64,000 bases of DNA from Amaranthus tricolor (GCF_026212465.1 NC_080051.1:2505001-2569000); one strand, 5' to 3'; shown: positions 1 to 12,416, numbered from the stretch's first letter. The notes: a model not told the origin generated them from the sequence alone. A program made the numbers and translations.

Positions 1-40
1 TCAATGGTCAATGACGAATGAACGATGAAGAATGAACAAG

Positions 41-82
41 GATCAATGATCAATGAAGAATGAACGATGAAGAATGAACAAG
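41..82 (+). repeat. Canonical 42-bp monomer (reference copy)
   Basis: This is the first complete unit and matches the majority form at every position. It divides into three 14-mers: GATCAATGATCAAT (a perfect 7-bp doublet), GAAGAATGAACGAT and GAAGAATGAACAAG. The last two share their first 11 bases. It contains two GATC sites 7 bp apart, one TGATCA palindrome and one CpG (in GAACGAT). All three + strand frames contain TGA. On the minus strand only one frame is open, reading HSSLIIDPCSFFIV per unit. Confidence 0.97.
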
Positions 83-250
83 GATCAATGGTCAATGACG
101 AATGAACAATGAAGAATGAACAAGGATCAATGATCAATGAAGAATGAACGATGAAGAATGAACAAAGATCAATGATCAATGAAGAATGAACGATGAAGAA
201 TGAACAAGGATCAATGATCAATGAAGAATGAACGATGAAGAATGAACAAG

Positions 251-292
251 CATCAATGATCAATGAACATAGAACGATGAAGAATGAACTAG
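251..292 (+). repeat. Divergent monomer with CATCAAT and a GAACATA heptamer
   Basis: The unit opens with CATCAAT instead of GATCAAT, has GAACATA at heptamer 3 (GAAGATA in related copies) and ends in GAACTAG. A related copy starts at 1273, exactly 1,022 bp later. The CATCAAT form recurs across the array and is one of the few sources of an ATG on the minus strand. Linked GAAGATA or GAGGATA forms mark the beta module, for example near 11,540, 22,490, 41,618 and 49,626. Confidence 0.88.
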
Positions 293-334
293 GATCAATG
301 ATCAATGAAGAATGAACGATGAAGAATGAACAAG

Positions 335-376
335 GATCAATGGTCAATGACGAATGAACGATGAAGAATGAACAAG
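335..376 (+). repeat. Monomer variant B (GGTCAAT, GACGAAT)
   Basis: This common sub-type has GATCAAT, GGTCAAT, GACGAAT, GAACGAT, GAAGAAT, GAACAAG. Heptamer 2 changes GATC to GGTC, removing the TGATCA palindrome. Heptamer 3 gains a second CpG (GACGAAT). The two changes are usually linked, so this is a real sub-family rather than random mutation. It alternates with canonical units in recurring orders and so defines the higher-order repeat pattern. Confidence 0.95.
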
Positions 377-460
377 GATCAATGATCAATGAAGAATGAA
401 CGATGAAGAATGAACAAGGATCAATGATTATTGAAAAATGAACGATGAAGAATGAACAAG

Positions 461-502
461 GATTAATGGTCAATGACGAATGAACGATGAAGAATGAACA
501 AG
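461..502 (+). repeat. Monomer variant C (GATTAAT, GGTCAAT, GACGAAT)
   Basis: This derivative of variant B has the first heptamer changed from GATCAAT to GATTAAT, so it has no GATC site. It often follows a unit carrying GATTAAT or GATCAAT then GAAAAAT. The pair is a useful landmark because it keeps a fixed place within the alpha and gamma modules throughout the window. Confidence 0.94.
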
Positions 503-796
503 GATCAATGATCAATGAAGAATGAACGATGAAGAATGAACAAGGATCAATGATTAATGAAAAATGAACGATGAAGAATGAACAAGGATTAATGGTCAAT
601 GACGAATGAACGATGAAGAATGAACAAGGATCAATGATCAATGACGAATGAATGATGAAGAATGAACAAGGATCAATGATCAATGAAGAATGAACGATGA
701 AGAATGAACAAGGATTAATGGTCAATGACGAATGAACGATGAAGAATGAACAAGGATCAATGGTCAATGACGAATGAACGATGAAGAATTAACAAG

Positions 797-852
797 GATC
801 AATGATCAAAGAAGAATGAACGATGAAGAATGAACGATGAACAATGAACAAG
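797..852 (+). repeat. 56-bp expanded unit
   Basis: Eight heptamers instead of six: GATCAAT, GATCAAA, GAAGAAT, GAACGAT, GAAGAAT, GAACGAT, GAACAAT, GAACAAG. The extra 14 bp are the reciprocal of the 14-bp loss that makes the 28-bp units. A copy lies at 3821-3876, 3,024 bp downstream. Confidence 0.92.
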
Positions 853-964
853 GATTAATGGTCAATGACGAATGAACGATGAAGAATGAACAAGGATCAA
901 TGATCAATGAAGATTGAACGATTAAGAATGAACAAGGATCAATGAACAATGAAGAATGAACAAG

Positions 965-1020
965 GATCAATGATCAATGAAGACTGAACGATGAAGAATG
1001 ATCAATGAAGAATGAACAAG
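965..1020 (+). repeat. 56-bp composite unit with an internal GATCAAT
   Basis: The heptamer order is GATCAAT, GATCAAT, GAAGACT, GAACGAT, GAAGAAT, GATCAAT, GAAGAAT, GAACAAG. A GATCAAT heptamer follows GAAGAAT directly without the usual GAACAAG between them. This is a different 56-bp architecture from that at 797 and looks like an exchange out of 42-bp register but in 7-bp register. A 28-bp unit with an unusual GAACAAT second heptamer precedes it at 937-964. Confidence 0.9.
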
Positions 1021-1566
1021 GATCAATGGTCAATGACGAATGAACGATGAAGAATGAACAAGGATCAATGATCAATGAAGAATGAACGATGAAGAATGAA
1101 CAAGGATCAATGGTCAATGACGAATGAACAATGAAGAATGAACAAGGATCAATGATCAATGAAGAATGAACGATGAAGAATGAACAAAGATCAATGATCA
1201 ATGAAGAATGAACGATGAAGAATGAACAAGGATCAATGATCAATGAAGAATGAACGATGAAGAATGAACAAGCATCAATGATCAATGAAGATAGAACGAT
1301 GAAGAATGAACTAGGATCAATGATCAATGAAGAATGAACGATGAAGAATGAACAAGGATCAATGGTCAATGACGAATGAACGATGAAGAATGAACAAGGA
1401 TCAATGATCAATGAAGAATGAACGATGAAGAATGAACAAGGATCAATGATTATTGAAAAATGAACGATGAAGAATAAACAAGGATTAATGGTCAATGACG
1501 AATGAACGATGAAGAATGAACAAGGATCAATGATCAATGAAGATTGAACGATTAAGAATGAACAAG

Positions 1567-1622
1567 GATCAATGATCAATGAAGAATGAACAAGGATCAA
1601 TGATCAATGAAGAATGAACAAG
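1567..1622 (+). repeat. Two consecutive 28-bp short units
   Basis: Each is GATCAAT, GATCAAT, GAAGAAT, GAACAAG (1567-1594 and 1595-1622). Compared with the 42-bp unit they lack GAACGAT-GAAGAAT, exactly one 14-bp sub-repeat. Because 28 is not a multiple of three, each short unit shifts the minus-strand frame and brings a TGA into it, which is why minus-strand open frames end here. The same short form recurs many times in the window, often flanking modules. Confidence 0.95.
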
Positions 1623-2147
1623 GATCAATGATCAATGAAGAATGAACGATGAAGAATGAACAAGGATCAATGATCAATGAAGAATGAACGATGAAGAATG
1701 AACAAGGATCAATGATCAATGAAGAATGAACAAGAATCAATGGTCAATGAAGAATGAACGATGAAGAATGAACAAGGATCAATGATCAATGAGGAATGAA
1801 CGATGAAGAATGAACAAGGATCAATGGTCAATGACGAATGAACGATGAATAATGAACAAGGATCAATGATCAATGAAGAATGAACGATGAAGAATGAACA
1901 AGGATCAATGATCAATGAAGAATGAACGATGAAGAATGAACAAGGATCAATGATCAATGAAGATTGAACGATGAAGAATGAACAAGGATCAATGGTCAAT
2001 GACGAATAAACGATGAAGAATGAACAAGGATCAATGATCAATGAAGAATGAACGATGAAGAATGAACAAGGATCAATGATCAATGACGAATGAATGATGA
2101 AGAATGAACAAGGATCAATGATCAATGAAGAATGAACAAGGATCAAT

Positions 2148-3343
2148 GATCAATATAGAATTAACGATGAAGAATGAACAAGGATCAATGATCAATGACG
2201 AATGAACGATGAAGAATGAACAAAGATCAATGATCAATGAAGAATGAACGATGAAGAATGAATAAGGATCAATGATCAATGAAGAATGAACGATGAAGAA
2301 TGAACAAGCATCAATGATCAATGAAGATAGAACGATGAAGAATGAACAAGGATCAATGATCAATGACGAATGAACGATGAAGAAAGAACAAGGATCAATG
2401 ATCAATGAAGAATGAACGATGAAGAATGAACAAGGATTAATGGTCAATGACGAATGAACGACGAAGAATGAACAAGGATCAATGATCAATGACGAATGAA
2501 CGATGAAGAATGAACAAGGATCAATGATCAATGAAGAATGAACGATGAAGAATGAACAATGATCAATGATCAATGAAGAATGAACGATGAAGAATGAACA
2601 AGGATCAATGGTCAATGACGAATGAACGATGAAGAATGAACAAGGATCAATGATCAATGAAGAATGAACAAGGATCAATGATCAATGAAGAATGAACGAT
2701 GAAGAATGAACAAGGATCAATGATCAATGAAGAATGAACAAGGATCAATGATCAAAGAAGAATGAACGATCAAGAATGAACAAGGATCAATGATCAATAT
2801 AGAATTAACGATGAAGAATGAACAAGGATCAATGATCAATGACGAATGAACGATGAAGAATGAACAAAGATCAATGATCAATGAAGAATGAACGATGAAG
2901 AATGAACAAGGATCAACGATCAATGAAGAATGAACGATGAAGAATGAACAAGCATCAATGATCAATGAAGATAGAACGATGAAGAATGAACAAGGATCAA
3001 TGATCAATGACGAATGAACAATGAAGAAAGAACAAGGATCAATGATCAATGAAGAATGAACGATGAAGAATGAACAAGGATTAATGGTCAATGACGAATG
3101 AACGATGAAGAATGAACAAGGATCAATGATCAATGACGAATGAACGATGAAGAATGAACAAGGATCAATGATCAATGAAGAATGAACGATGAAGAATGAA
3201 CAAGGATTAATGGTCAATGACGAATGAACGATGAAGAATGAACAAGCATCAATGATCAATGAAGAATGAACGATGAAGAATGAACAAGCATCAATGATCA
3301 ATGAAGAATGAACGATGAAGAATGAACAAGGATCAATGATCAA
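2148..3343 (+). repeat. 644-bp tandem repeat marked by an ATAGAAT heptamer
   Basis: The rare string GATCAATATAGAAT starts at 2148 and 2792, 644 bp apart, and is followed both times by similar units, including an AAGATCAAT form. The pair is repeated at 5130 and 5760, where the spacing is 630 bp because a 42-bp unit has been replaced by a 28-bp one. This nested duplication predates the about 3-kb duplication that copied both halves. Confidence 0.8.
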
Positions 3344-5654
3344 TGAAGAATGAACAAGGATTAATGGTCAATGACGAATGAACGATGAAGAATGAACAAG
3401 GATCAATGATCAATGAAGAATGAACGATGAAGAATGAACAAGGATCAATGATCAATGAAGAATGAACGATGAAGAATGAACAAGGATTAATGGTCAATGA
3501 CGAATGAACGATGAAGAATGAACAAGGATCAATGATCAATGAAGAATGAACGATGAAGAATGAACAAGGATCAATGATTAATGAAAAATGAACGATGAAG
3601 AATGAACAACGATTAATGGTCAATGACGAATGAACGATGAAGAATGAACAAGGATCAATGATCAATGACGAATGAACGATGAATAATGAACAAGGATAAA
3701 TGATCAATGAAGAATGAACGATGAAGAATGAACAAGGATTAATGGTCAATGACGAATGAACGATGAAGAATGAACAAGGATCAATGGTCAATGACGAATG
3801 AACGATGAAGAATTAACAAGGATCAATGATCAAAGAACAATGAACGATGAAGAATGAACGATGAACAATGAACAAGGATTAATGGTCAATGACGAATGAA
3901 CGATGAAGAATGAACAAGGATCAATGATCAATGAAGATTGAACGATTAAGAATGAACAAGGATCAATGAACAATGAAGAATGAACAACGATCAATGATCA
4001 ATGAAGACTGAACGATGAAGAATGATCAATGAAGAATGAACAAGGATCAATGGTCAATGACGAATGAACGATGAAGAATGAACAAGGATCAATGATCAAT
4101 GAAGAATGAACGATGAAGAATGAACAAGGATCAATGGTCAATGACGAATGAACAATGAAGAATGAACAAGGATCAATGATCAATGAAGAATGAACGATGA
4201 AGAATGAACAAAGATCAATGATCAATGAAGAATGAACGATGAAGAATGAACAAGCATCAATGATCAATGAAGATAGAACGATGAAGAATGAACTAGGATC
4301 AATGATCAATGAAGAATGAACGATGAAGAATGAACAAGGATCAATGGTCAATGACGAATGAACGATGAAGAATGAACAAGGATCAATGATCAATGAAGAA
4401 TGAACGATGAAGAATGAACGAGGATCAATGATTATTGAAAAATGAACGATGAAGAATGAACAAGGATTAATGGTCAATGACGAATGAACGATGAAGAATG
4501 AACAAGGATCAATGATCAATGAAGATTGAACGATTAAGAATGAACAAGGATCAATGATCAATGAAGAATGAACAAGGATCAATGATCAATGAAGAATGAA
4601 CAAGGATCAATGATCAATGAAGAATGAACGATGAAGAATAAACAAGGATCAATGATCAATGAAGAATGAACGATGAAGAATGAACAAGGATCAATGATCA
4701 ATGAAGAATGAACAAGGATCAATGGTCAATGAAGAATGAACGATGAAGAATGAACAAGGATCAATGATCAATGAGGAATGAACGATGAAGAATGAACAAG
4801 GATCAATGGTCAATGACGAATGAACGATGAAGAATGAACAAGGATCAATGATCAATGAAGAATGAACGATGAAGAATGAACAAGGATCAATGATCAATGA
4901 AGAATGAACGATGAAGAATGAACAAGGATCAATGATCAATGAAGAATGAACGATGAAGAATGAACAAGGATCAATGGTCAATGACGAATAAACGATGAAG
5001 AATGAACAAGGATCAATGATCAATGAAGAATGAACGATGAAGAATGAACAAGGATCAATGATCAATGACGAATGAATGATGAAGAATGAACAAGGATCAA
5101 TGATCAATGAAGAATGAACAAGGATCAATGATCAATATAGAATTAACGATGAAGAATGAACAAGGATCAATGATCAATGACGAATGAACGATGAAGAATG
5201 AACAAAGATCAATGATCAATGAAGAATGAACGATGAAGAATGAACAAGGATCAATGATCAATGAAGAATGAACGATGAAGAATGAACAAGCATCAATGAT
5301 CAATGAAGATAGAACGATGAAGAATGAACAAGGATCAATGATCAATGACGAATGAACGATGAAGAAAGAACAAGGATCAATGATCAATGAAGAATGAACG
5401 ATGAAGAATGAACAAGGATTAATGGTCAATGACGAATGAACGACGAAGAATGAACAAGGATCAATGATCAATGACGAATGAACGATGAAGAATGAACAAG
5501 GATCAATGATCAATGAAGAATGAACGATGAAGAATGAACAATGATCAATGATCAATGAAGAATGAACGATGAAGAATGAACAAGGATCAATGGTCAATGA
5601 CGAATGAACGATGAAGAATGAACAAGGATCAATGATCAATGAAGAATGAACAAG

Positions 5655-5752
5655 GATCAATGATCAATGAAGAATGAACAAGGATCAATGATCAAAGAAG
5701 AATGAACGATCAAGAATGAACAAGGATCAATGATCAATGAAGAATGAACAAG
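5655..5752 (+). repeat. First complete 98-bp junction cassette (28 + 42* + 28)
   Basis: A 28-bp short unit (5655-5682) is followed by a marked 42-bp unit (5683-5724) carrying GATCAAA at heptamer 2 and CAAGAAT at heptamer 5, then another 28-bp unit (5725-5752). The marked unit recurs about 32 times by eye, for instance at 2743, 9543, 21020, 37945, 51183 and 60393. From 9.5 kb on it nearly always keeps both flanking short units and sits just ahead of an alpha or gamma module. The earlier instance at 2743 lacks the right-hand 28-bp unit. Confidence 0.88.
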
Positions 5753-6962
5753 GATCAATGATCAATATAGAATTAACGATGAAGAATGAACAAGGATCAA
5801 TGATCAATGACGAATGAACGATGAAGAATGAACAAAGATCAATGATCAATGAAGAATGAACGATGAAGAATGAACAAGGATCAATGATCAATGAAGAATG
5901 AACGATGAAGAATGAACAAGCATCAATGATCAATGAAGATAGAACGATGAAGAATGAACAAGGATCAATGATCAATGACGAATGAACAATGAAGAAAGAA
6001 CAAGGATCAATGATCAATGAAGAATGAACGATGAAGAATGAACAAGGATTAATGGTCAATGACGAATGAACGATGAAGAATGAACAAGGATCAATGATCA
6101 ATGACGAATGAACGATGAAGAATGAACAAGGATCAATGATCAATGAAGAATGAACGATGAAGAATGAACAAGGATTAATGGTCAATGACGAATGAACGAT
6201 GAAGAATGAACAAGCATCAATGATCAATGAAGAATGAACGATGAAGAATGAACAAGCATCAATGATCAATGAAGAATGAACGATGAAGAATGAACAAGGA
6301 TCAATGATCAATGAAGAATGAACGATGAAGAATGAACAAGGATTAATGGTCAATGACGAATGAACGATGAAGAATGAACAAGGATCAATGATCAATGAAG
6401 AATGAACGATGAAGAATGAACAAGGATCAATGATCAATGAAGAATGAACGATGAAGAATGAACAAGGATTAATGGTCAATGACGAATGAACGATGAAGAA
6501 TGAACAAGGATCAATGATCAATGAAGAATGAACGATGAAGAATGAACAAGGATCAATGATTAATGAAAAATGAACGATGAAGAATGAACAACGATTAATG
6601 GTCAATGACGAATGAACGATGAAGAATGAACAAGGATCAATGATCAATGACGAATGAACGATGAATAATGAACAAGGATAAATGATCAATGAAGAATGAA
6701 CGATGAAGAATGAACAAGGATTAATGGTCAATGACGAATGAACGATGAACAATGAACAAGGATCAATGGTCAATGACGACTGAACGATGAAGAATGAAAA
6801 AGGATCAATGATCAAAGAAGAATGAACGATGAAGAATGAACAAGGATTAATGGTCAATGACGAATGAACGATGAAGAATGAAAAAGGATCAATGATCAAT
6901 GAAGAATGAACGATTAAGAATGAACAAGGATCAATGATCAATGAAGAATGAACAAGGATCAA
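5727..6962 (-). other. Longest minus-strand open frame (411 codons); judged non-coding
   Basis: This is the longest of about one hundred minus-strand open frames and consists of about 29 copies of a 14-residue repeat (HSSLIIDPCSFFIV and variants). It exists because 42 is a multiple of three and the only minus-strand stops in a canonical unit (TCA at unit positions 3 and 10 on the + strand) occupy two frames, leaving the third open. It begins at TTG, since canonical units have no minus-strand ATG, and ends at the TGA supplied by the 28-bp unit at 5725. No ribosome-binding site, signal peptide, splice signal or recognisable domain is visible. Variant residues (P/A/L, D/N/Y, I/T, V/A) show no obvious synonymous bias. 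Transcription of the satellite is possible, but a protein function is not supported. Confidence 0.85.
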
Positions 6963-8800
6963 TGATCAATGAAAAATGAACCATGAAGAATGAACAAGGA
7001 TCAATGATCAATAAAGAATGAACAAGGATCAATGGTCAATGACGAATGAACGATGAAAAATGAATAAGGATCAATGGTCAATGACGAATGAACAATGAAG
7101 AATGAACAAGGATCAATGATCAATGAAGAATGAACGATGAAGAATGAACAAAGATCAATGATCAATGACGAATGAACGATGAAGAATGAACAAGGATCAA
7201 TGATCAATGAAGAATGAACGATGATGAATGAACAAGGATCAATGATCAATGAAGAATGAACGATGAAGAATGAACAAGGATCAATGATCAATGAAGAATG
7301 AACGATGAAGAATGAAAAAGGATCAATGTTCAATGAAGAATGAACAAGGATCAATGATCAATGAAGAATGAACGATGAAGAATGAACAAGGATCAATGAT
7401 CAATGACGAATGAACGATGAAGAATGAACAAGGATTAATGGTCAATGACGAATGAACGATGAAGAATGAACAAGGATCAATGATCAATGACGAATGAACG
7501 ATGAAGAATGAACAAGGATAAATGATCAATGAAGAATGAACGATGAAGAATGAACAAGGATTAATGGTCAATGACGAATGAAAAATGAAGAATGAACAAG
7601 CATCAATGATCAATGAAGAATGAACGATGAAGAATGAACAAGGATCAATGATCAATGAAAAATGAACGATGAAGAATGAACAAGGATTAATGGTCAATGA
7701 CGAATGAACGATGAAGAATGAACAAGGATCAATGATCAATGAAGAATGAGCGATGAAGAATGAACAAGGATCAATGATCAATGAAGAATGAACGATGAAG
7801 AATGAACAAGGATCAATGATCAATGAAGAATGAACGATGATGAATGAACAAGGATCAATGATCAATGAAGAATGAACGATGAAGAATGAACAAGGATCAA
7901 TGATCAATGAAGAATGAACGATGAAGAATGAAAAAGGATCAATGTTCAATGAAGAATGAACAAGGATCAATGATCAATGAAGAATGAACGATGAAGAATG
8001 AACAAGGATCAATGATCAATGACGAATGAACGATGAAGAATGAACAAGGATTAATGGTCAATGACGAATGAACGATGAAGAATGAACAAGGATCAATGAT
8101 CAATGACGAATGAACGATGAAGAATGAACAAGGATAAATGATCAATGAAGAATGAACGATGAAGAATGAACAAGGATTAATGGTCAATGACGAATGAACG
8201 ATGAAGAATGAACAAGCATCAATGATCAATGAAGAATGAACGATGAAGAATGAACAAGGATCAATGATCAATGAAAAATGAACGATGAAGAATGAACAAG
8301 GATTAATGGTCAATGACGAATGAACGATGAAGAATGAACAAGGATCAATGATCAATGAAGAATGAGCGATGAAGAATGAACAAGGATCAATGATTAATGA
8401 AAAATGAACGATGAAGAATGAACAAGGATTAATGGTCAATGACGAATGAACGATGAAGAATGAACAAGGATCAATGATCAATGACGAATGAACGATGAAG
8501 AATGAACAAGGATCAATGATCAATGAAGAATGAACGATGAAGAATGAACAAGGATTAATGGTCAATGACGAATGAACGATGAAGAATGAACAAGGATCAA
8601 TGGTCAATGACGAATGAACGATGAAGAATGAACAAGGATCAATGATCAAAGAAGAATGAACGATGAAGAATGAACGAGGATTAATGGTCAATGACGAATG
8701 AACGATGAAGAATGAACAAGGATCAATGATCAATGAAGAATGAACGATTAAGAATGAACAAGGATCAATGATCAATGAAGAATGAACAAGGATCAATGAT
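6963..8800 (+). repeat. GTTCAAT-marked sub-family, 616-bp repeat
   Basis: A unit with GATCAAT, GTTCAAT, preceded by GAAAAAG instead of GAACAAG, starts at 7321 and again at 7937, 616 bp later. Nearby units carry GATGAAT in place of GAAGAAT. The same linked set reappears near 39,050-39,150, 47,170-47,280, 57,390-57,500 and 62,755-62,865. The 98-bp cassette is absent from here up to about 9.5 kb, as it is from those later blocks. This looks like a separate lineage of the satellite. Confidence 0.82.
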
Positions 8801-8834
8801 CAATGAAGAATGAACGATGAAGAATGAACAAGGA

Positions 8835-11800
8835 TCAATGATCAATGAAGAATGAACAAGGATCAATGGTCAATGACGAATGAACGATGAAGAATGAACA
8901 AGGATCAATGATCAATGAAGAATGAACGATGAAGAATGAACAAGGATCAATGGTCGATGACGAATGAACGATGAAGAATGAACAAGGATCAATGATCAAT
9001 GAAGAATGAACGATGAAGAAAGAACAAGGATCAATGATCAATGAAGAATGAACAAGGATCAATGATCAATAAAGAATGAACGATGAAGAATGAACAAGGA
9101 TCAATGATCAATGACGAATGAACGATGAAGAATGAACAAAGATCAATGATCAATGAAGAATGAACGATGAAGAATGAACAAGGATCAATGATCAATGAAG
9201 AATGAACGATGAAGAATGAACAAGGATTAATGGTCAATGACGAATGAACGACGAAGAATGAACAAGGATCAATGATCAATGACGAATGAACAATGAAGAA
9301 TGAACAAGGATCAATGATCAATGAAGAATGAACGATGAAGAATGAAGAATGATCAATGATCAATGAAGAATGAACGATGAAGAATGAACAAGGATCAATG
9401 GTCAATGACGAATGAACGCTGAAGAATGAACAAGGATCAATGATCAATGAAGAATGAACAAGGATCCATGATCAATGAAGAATGAACGATGAAGAATGAA
9501 CAAGGATCAATGATCAATGAAGAATGAACAAGGATCAATGATCAAAGAAGAATGAACGATCAAGAATGAACAAGGATCAATGATCAATGAAGAATGAACA
9601 AGGATCAATGGTCAATGACGAATGAACGATGAAGAATAAACAAGGATCAATGATCAATGAAGAATGAACGATGAAGAATGAACAAGGATCAATGATCAAT
9701 GAAGAATGAACGATGAAGAATGAACAAGCATCAATGATCAATGAAAAATGAACGATGAAGAATGAACAAGGATTAATGGTCAATGACGAATGAACGATGA
9801 AGAATGAACAAGGATCAATGATCAATGACGAATGAACGATGAAGAATGAACAAGGATCAATGATCAATGAAGAATGAACGATGAAGAATGAACAAGGATT
9901 AATGGTCAATGACGAATGAACGATGACGAATGAACAAGCATCAATGATCAATGAAGAATGAACGATGAAGAATGAACAAGGATCAATGATTAATGAAAAA
10001 TGAACGATGAAGAATGAACAAGGATTAATGGTCAATGACGAATGAACGATGAAGAATGAACAAGGATCAATGATCAATGAAGAATGAGCGATGAAAAATG
10101 AACAAGGATCAATGATTAATGAAAAATGAACGATGAAGAATGAACAAGGATTAATGGTCAATGACGAATGAACGATGAAGAATGAACAAGGATCAATGAT
10201 CAAAGAAGAATCAACGATGAAGAATGAACAAGGATTAATGGTCAATGACGAATGAACGAAGAAGAATGAACAAGGATCAATGATCAATGAAGAATGAACG
10301 ATTAAGAATGAACAAGGATCAATGATCAATGAAGAATGAACAAGGATCAATGATCAATGAAGAATGAACGATGAAGAATGAACAAGGATCAATGATCAAT
10401 GAAGAATGAACAAGGATCAATGGTCAATGACGAATGAATGATGAAGAATGAACAAGGATCAATGATCAATGAAGAATGAACGATGAAGAAAGAACAAGGA
10501 TCAATGATCAATGAAGAATGAACAAGGATCAATGGTCAATGACGAATGAACGATGAAGAATGAACAAGGATCAATGATCAATGAAGAATGAACGATGAAG
10601 AATGAACAAGGATCAATGATCAATGAAGAATGAACGATGAAGAATGAACAAGGATTAATGGTCAATGACGAATGAACGATGAAGAATGAACAAGCATCAA
10701 TGATCAATGAAGAATGAACGATGAAGAATGAACAAGGATCAATGATTAATGAAAAATGAACGATGAAGAATGAACAAGGAATAATGGTCAATGACGAATG
10801 AACGATGAAGAATGAACAAGGATCAATGATCAATGAAGAATGAGCGATGAAAAATGAACAAGGATCAATGATTAATGAAAAATGAACGATGAAGAATGAA
10901 CAAGGATTAATGGTCAATGACGAATGAACGATGAAGAATGAACAAGGATCAATGATCAAAGAAGAATGAACGATGAAGAATGAACAAGGATTAATGGTCA
11001 ATGACGAATGAACGATGAAGAATGAACAAGGATCAATGATCAATGAAGAATGAACGATTAAGAATGAACAAGGATCAATGATCAATGAAGAATGAACAAG
11101 GATCAATGATCAATGAAGAATGAACGATGAAGAATGAACAAGGATCAATGATCAATGAAGAATGAACAAGGATCAATGGTCAATGACGAATGAATGATGA
11201 AGAATGAACAAGGATCAATGATCAATGAAGAATGAACGATGAAGAATGAACAAGGATCAATGGTCAATGACGAATGAACGATGAAGAATGAACAAGGATC
11301 AATGATCAATGAAGAATGAACGATGAAGAATGAACAAGGATCAATGATCAATGAAGAATGAACAAGGATCAATGATCAATAAAGAATGAACGATGAAGAA
11401 TGAACAAGGATCAATGATCAATGACGAATGAACGATGAAGAATGAACAAAGATCAATGATCAATGAAGAATGAACAATGAAGAATGAACAAGGATCAATG
11501 ATCAATGAAGAATGAACGATGAAGAATGAACAAGCATCAATGATCAATGAAGATAGAACGATGAAGAATGAACAAGGATCAATGATCAATGACGAATGAA
11601 CGATGAAGAAAGAACAAGGATCAATGATCAATGAAGAATGAACGATGAAGAATGAACAAGGATTAATGGTCAATGACGAATGAACGACGAAGAATGAACA
11701 AGGATCAATGATCAATGACGAATGAACGATGAAGAATGAACAAGGATCAATGATCAATGAAGAATGAACGATGAAGAATGAACAATGATCAATCATCAAT

Positions 11801-12400
11801 GAAGAATGAACGATGAAGAATGAACAAGGATCAATGGTCAATGACGAATGAACGATGAAGAATGAACAAGGATCAATGATCAATGAAGAATGAACAAGGA
11901 TCAATGATCAATGAAGAATGAACGATGAAGAATGAACAAGGATCAATGATCAATGAAGAATGAACAAGGATCAATGATCAAAGAAGAATGAACGATCAAG
12001 AATGAACAAGGATCAATGATCAATGAAGAATGAACAAGGATCAATGGTCAATGACGAATGAACGATGAAGAATGAACAAGGATCAATGATCAATGAAGAA
12101 TGAACGATGAAGAATGAACAAGGATAAATGATCAATGAAGAATGAACGATGAAGAATGAACAAGCATCAATGATCGATGAAGAATGAACGATGAAGAATG
12201 AACAAGGATCAATGATCAATGAAAAATGAACGATGAAGAATGAACAAGGATTAATGGTCAATGACGAATGAACGATGAAGAATAAACAAGGATCAATGAT
12301 CAATGACGAATGAACGATGAAGAATGAACAAGGATCAATGATCAATGAAGAATGAACGATGAAGAATGAACAAGGATCAATGGTCAATGACGAATGAACG
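8835..12400 (+). repeat. Duplicated blocks at 2,310-bp and 924-bp offsets
   Basis: Short-unit landmarks at 8835 and 9031 recur at 11145 and 11341 (both 2,310 bp). The block beginning at 9577 recurs at 10501 (924 bp). All offsets are multiples of 14. The left copy at 9031-9447 lacks units present at 11341-11904, including the GAAGATA unit, so one copy has an internal deletion or the other an expansion. A unique GGATCC arises from a point change at 9462-9467. Confidence 0.78.
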
Positions 12401-12416
12401 ATGAAGAATGAACAAG

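Larger units (their letters stand above)
1..1524 (+). repeat. 1,022-bp tandem duplication (1-502 and 1023-1524)
   Basis: Rare variants pair at a fixed offset of 1,022 bp: the GAACAAT-bearing unit at 83 with 1105, CATCAAT at 251 with 1273, and the GATTATT-GAAAAAT unit at 419 with 1441. The match stops after 1524, where the second copy has GAAGATT and TAAGAAT heptamers that the first lacks. The left end of the first copy lies outside the window. The 503-1022 interval is ordinary satellite with a 56-bp unit at 797 and another at 965. Confidence 0.85.
545..5680 (+). repeat. About 3.0-kb tandem duplication (545-about 2700 and 3569-about 5680)
   Basis: Matching landmarks are the GATTAAT-GAAAAAT unit (545 and 3569), the 56-bp unit (797 and 3821) and the 28-bp doublet region near 1600 and 4580. 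The offset is 3,024 bp at first and falls to 2,982 bp after about 1,250, so the second copy has lost exactly one 42-bp unit there. The marker heptamer pair at 2148 reappears at 5130, also 2,982 bp away. Boundaries are approximate. Many point differences separate the copies, more than between the large blocks right of 20 kb. Confidence 0.8.

Noticed and set aside
41..82. Heat-shock element made of repeated GAA
   Set aside because: Heat-shock elements need alternating GAA and TTC at 5-bp steps. Here GAA is in direct orientation at 7-bp steps.
335..376. WRKY W-box (TTGACC on the minus strand of variant B) and Onecut-like ATTGAT cores
   Set aside because: Such short cores appear by chance in any repeat, the organism is unknown, and there is no gene nearby to regulate.
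9462..9467. BamHI site as a possible cloning or vector junction
   Set aside because: It is a single A-to-C change inside an otherwise normal unit, with satellite continuing in register on both sides.
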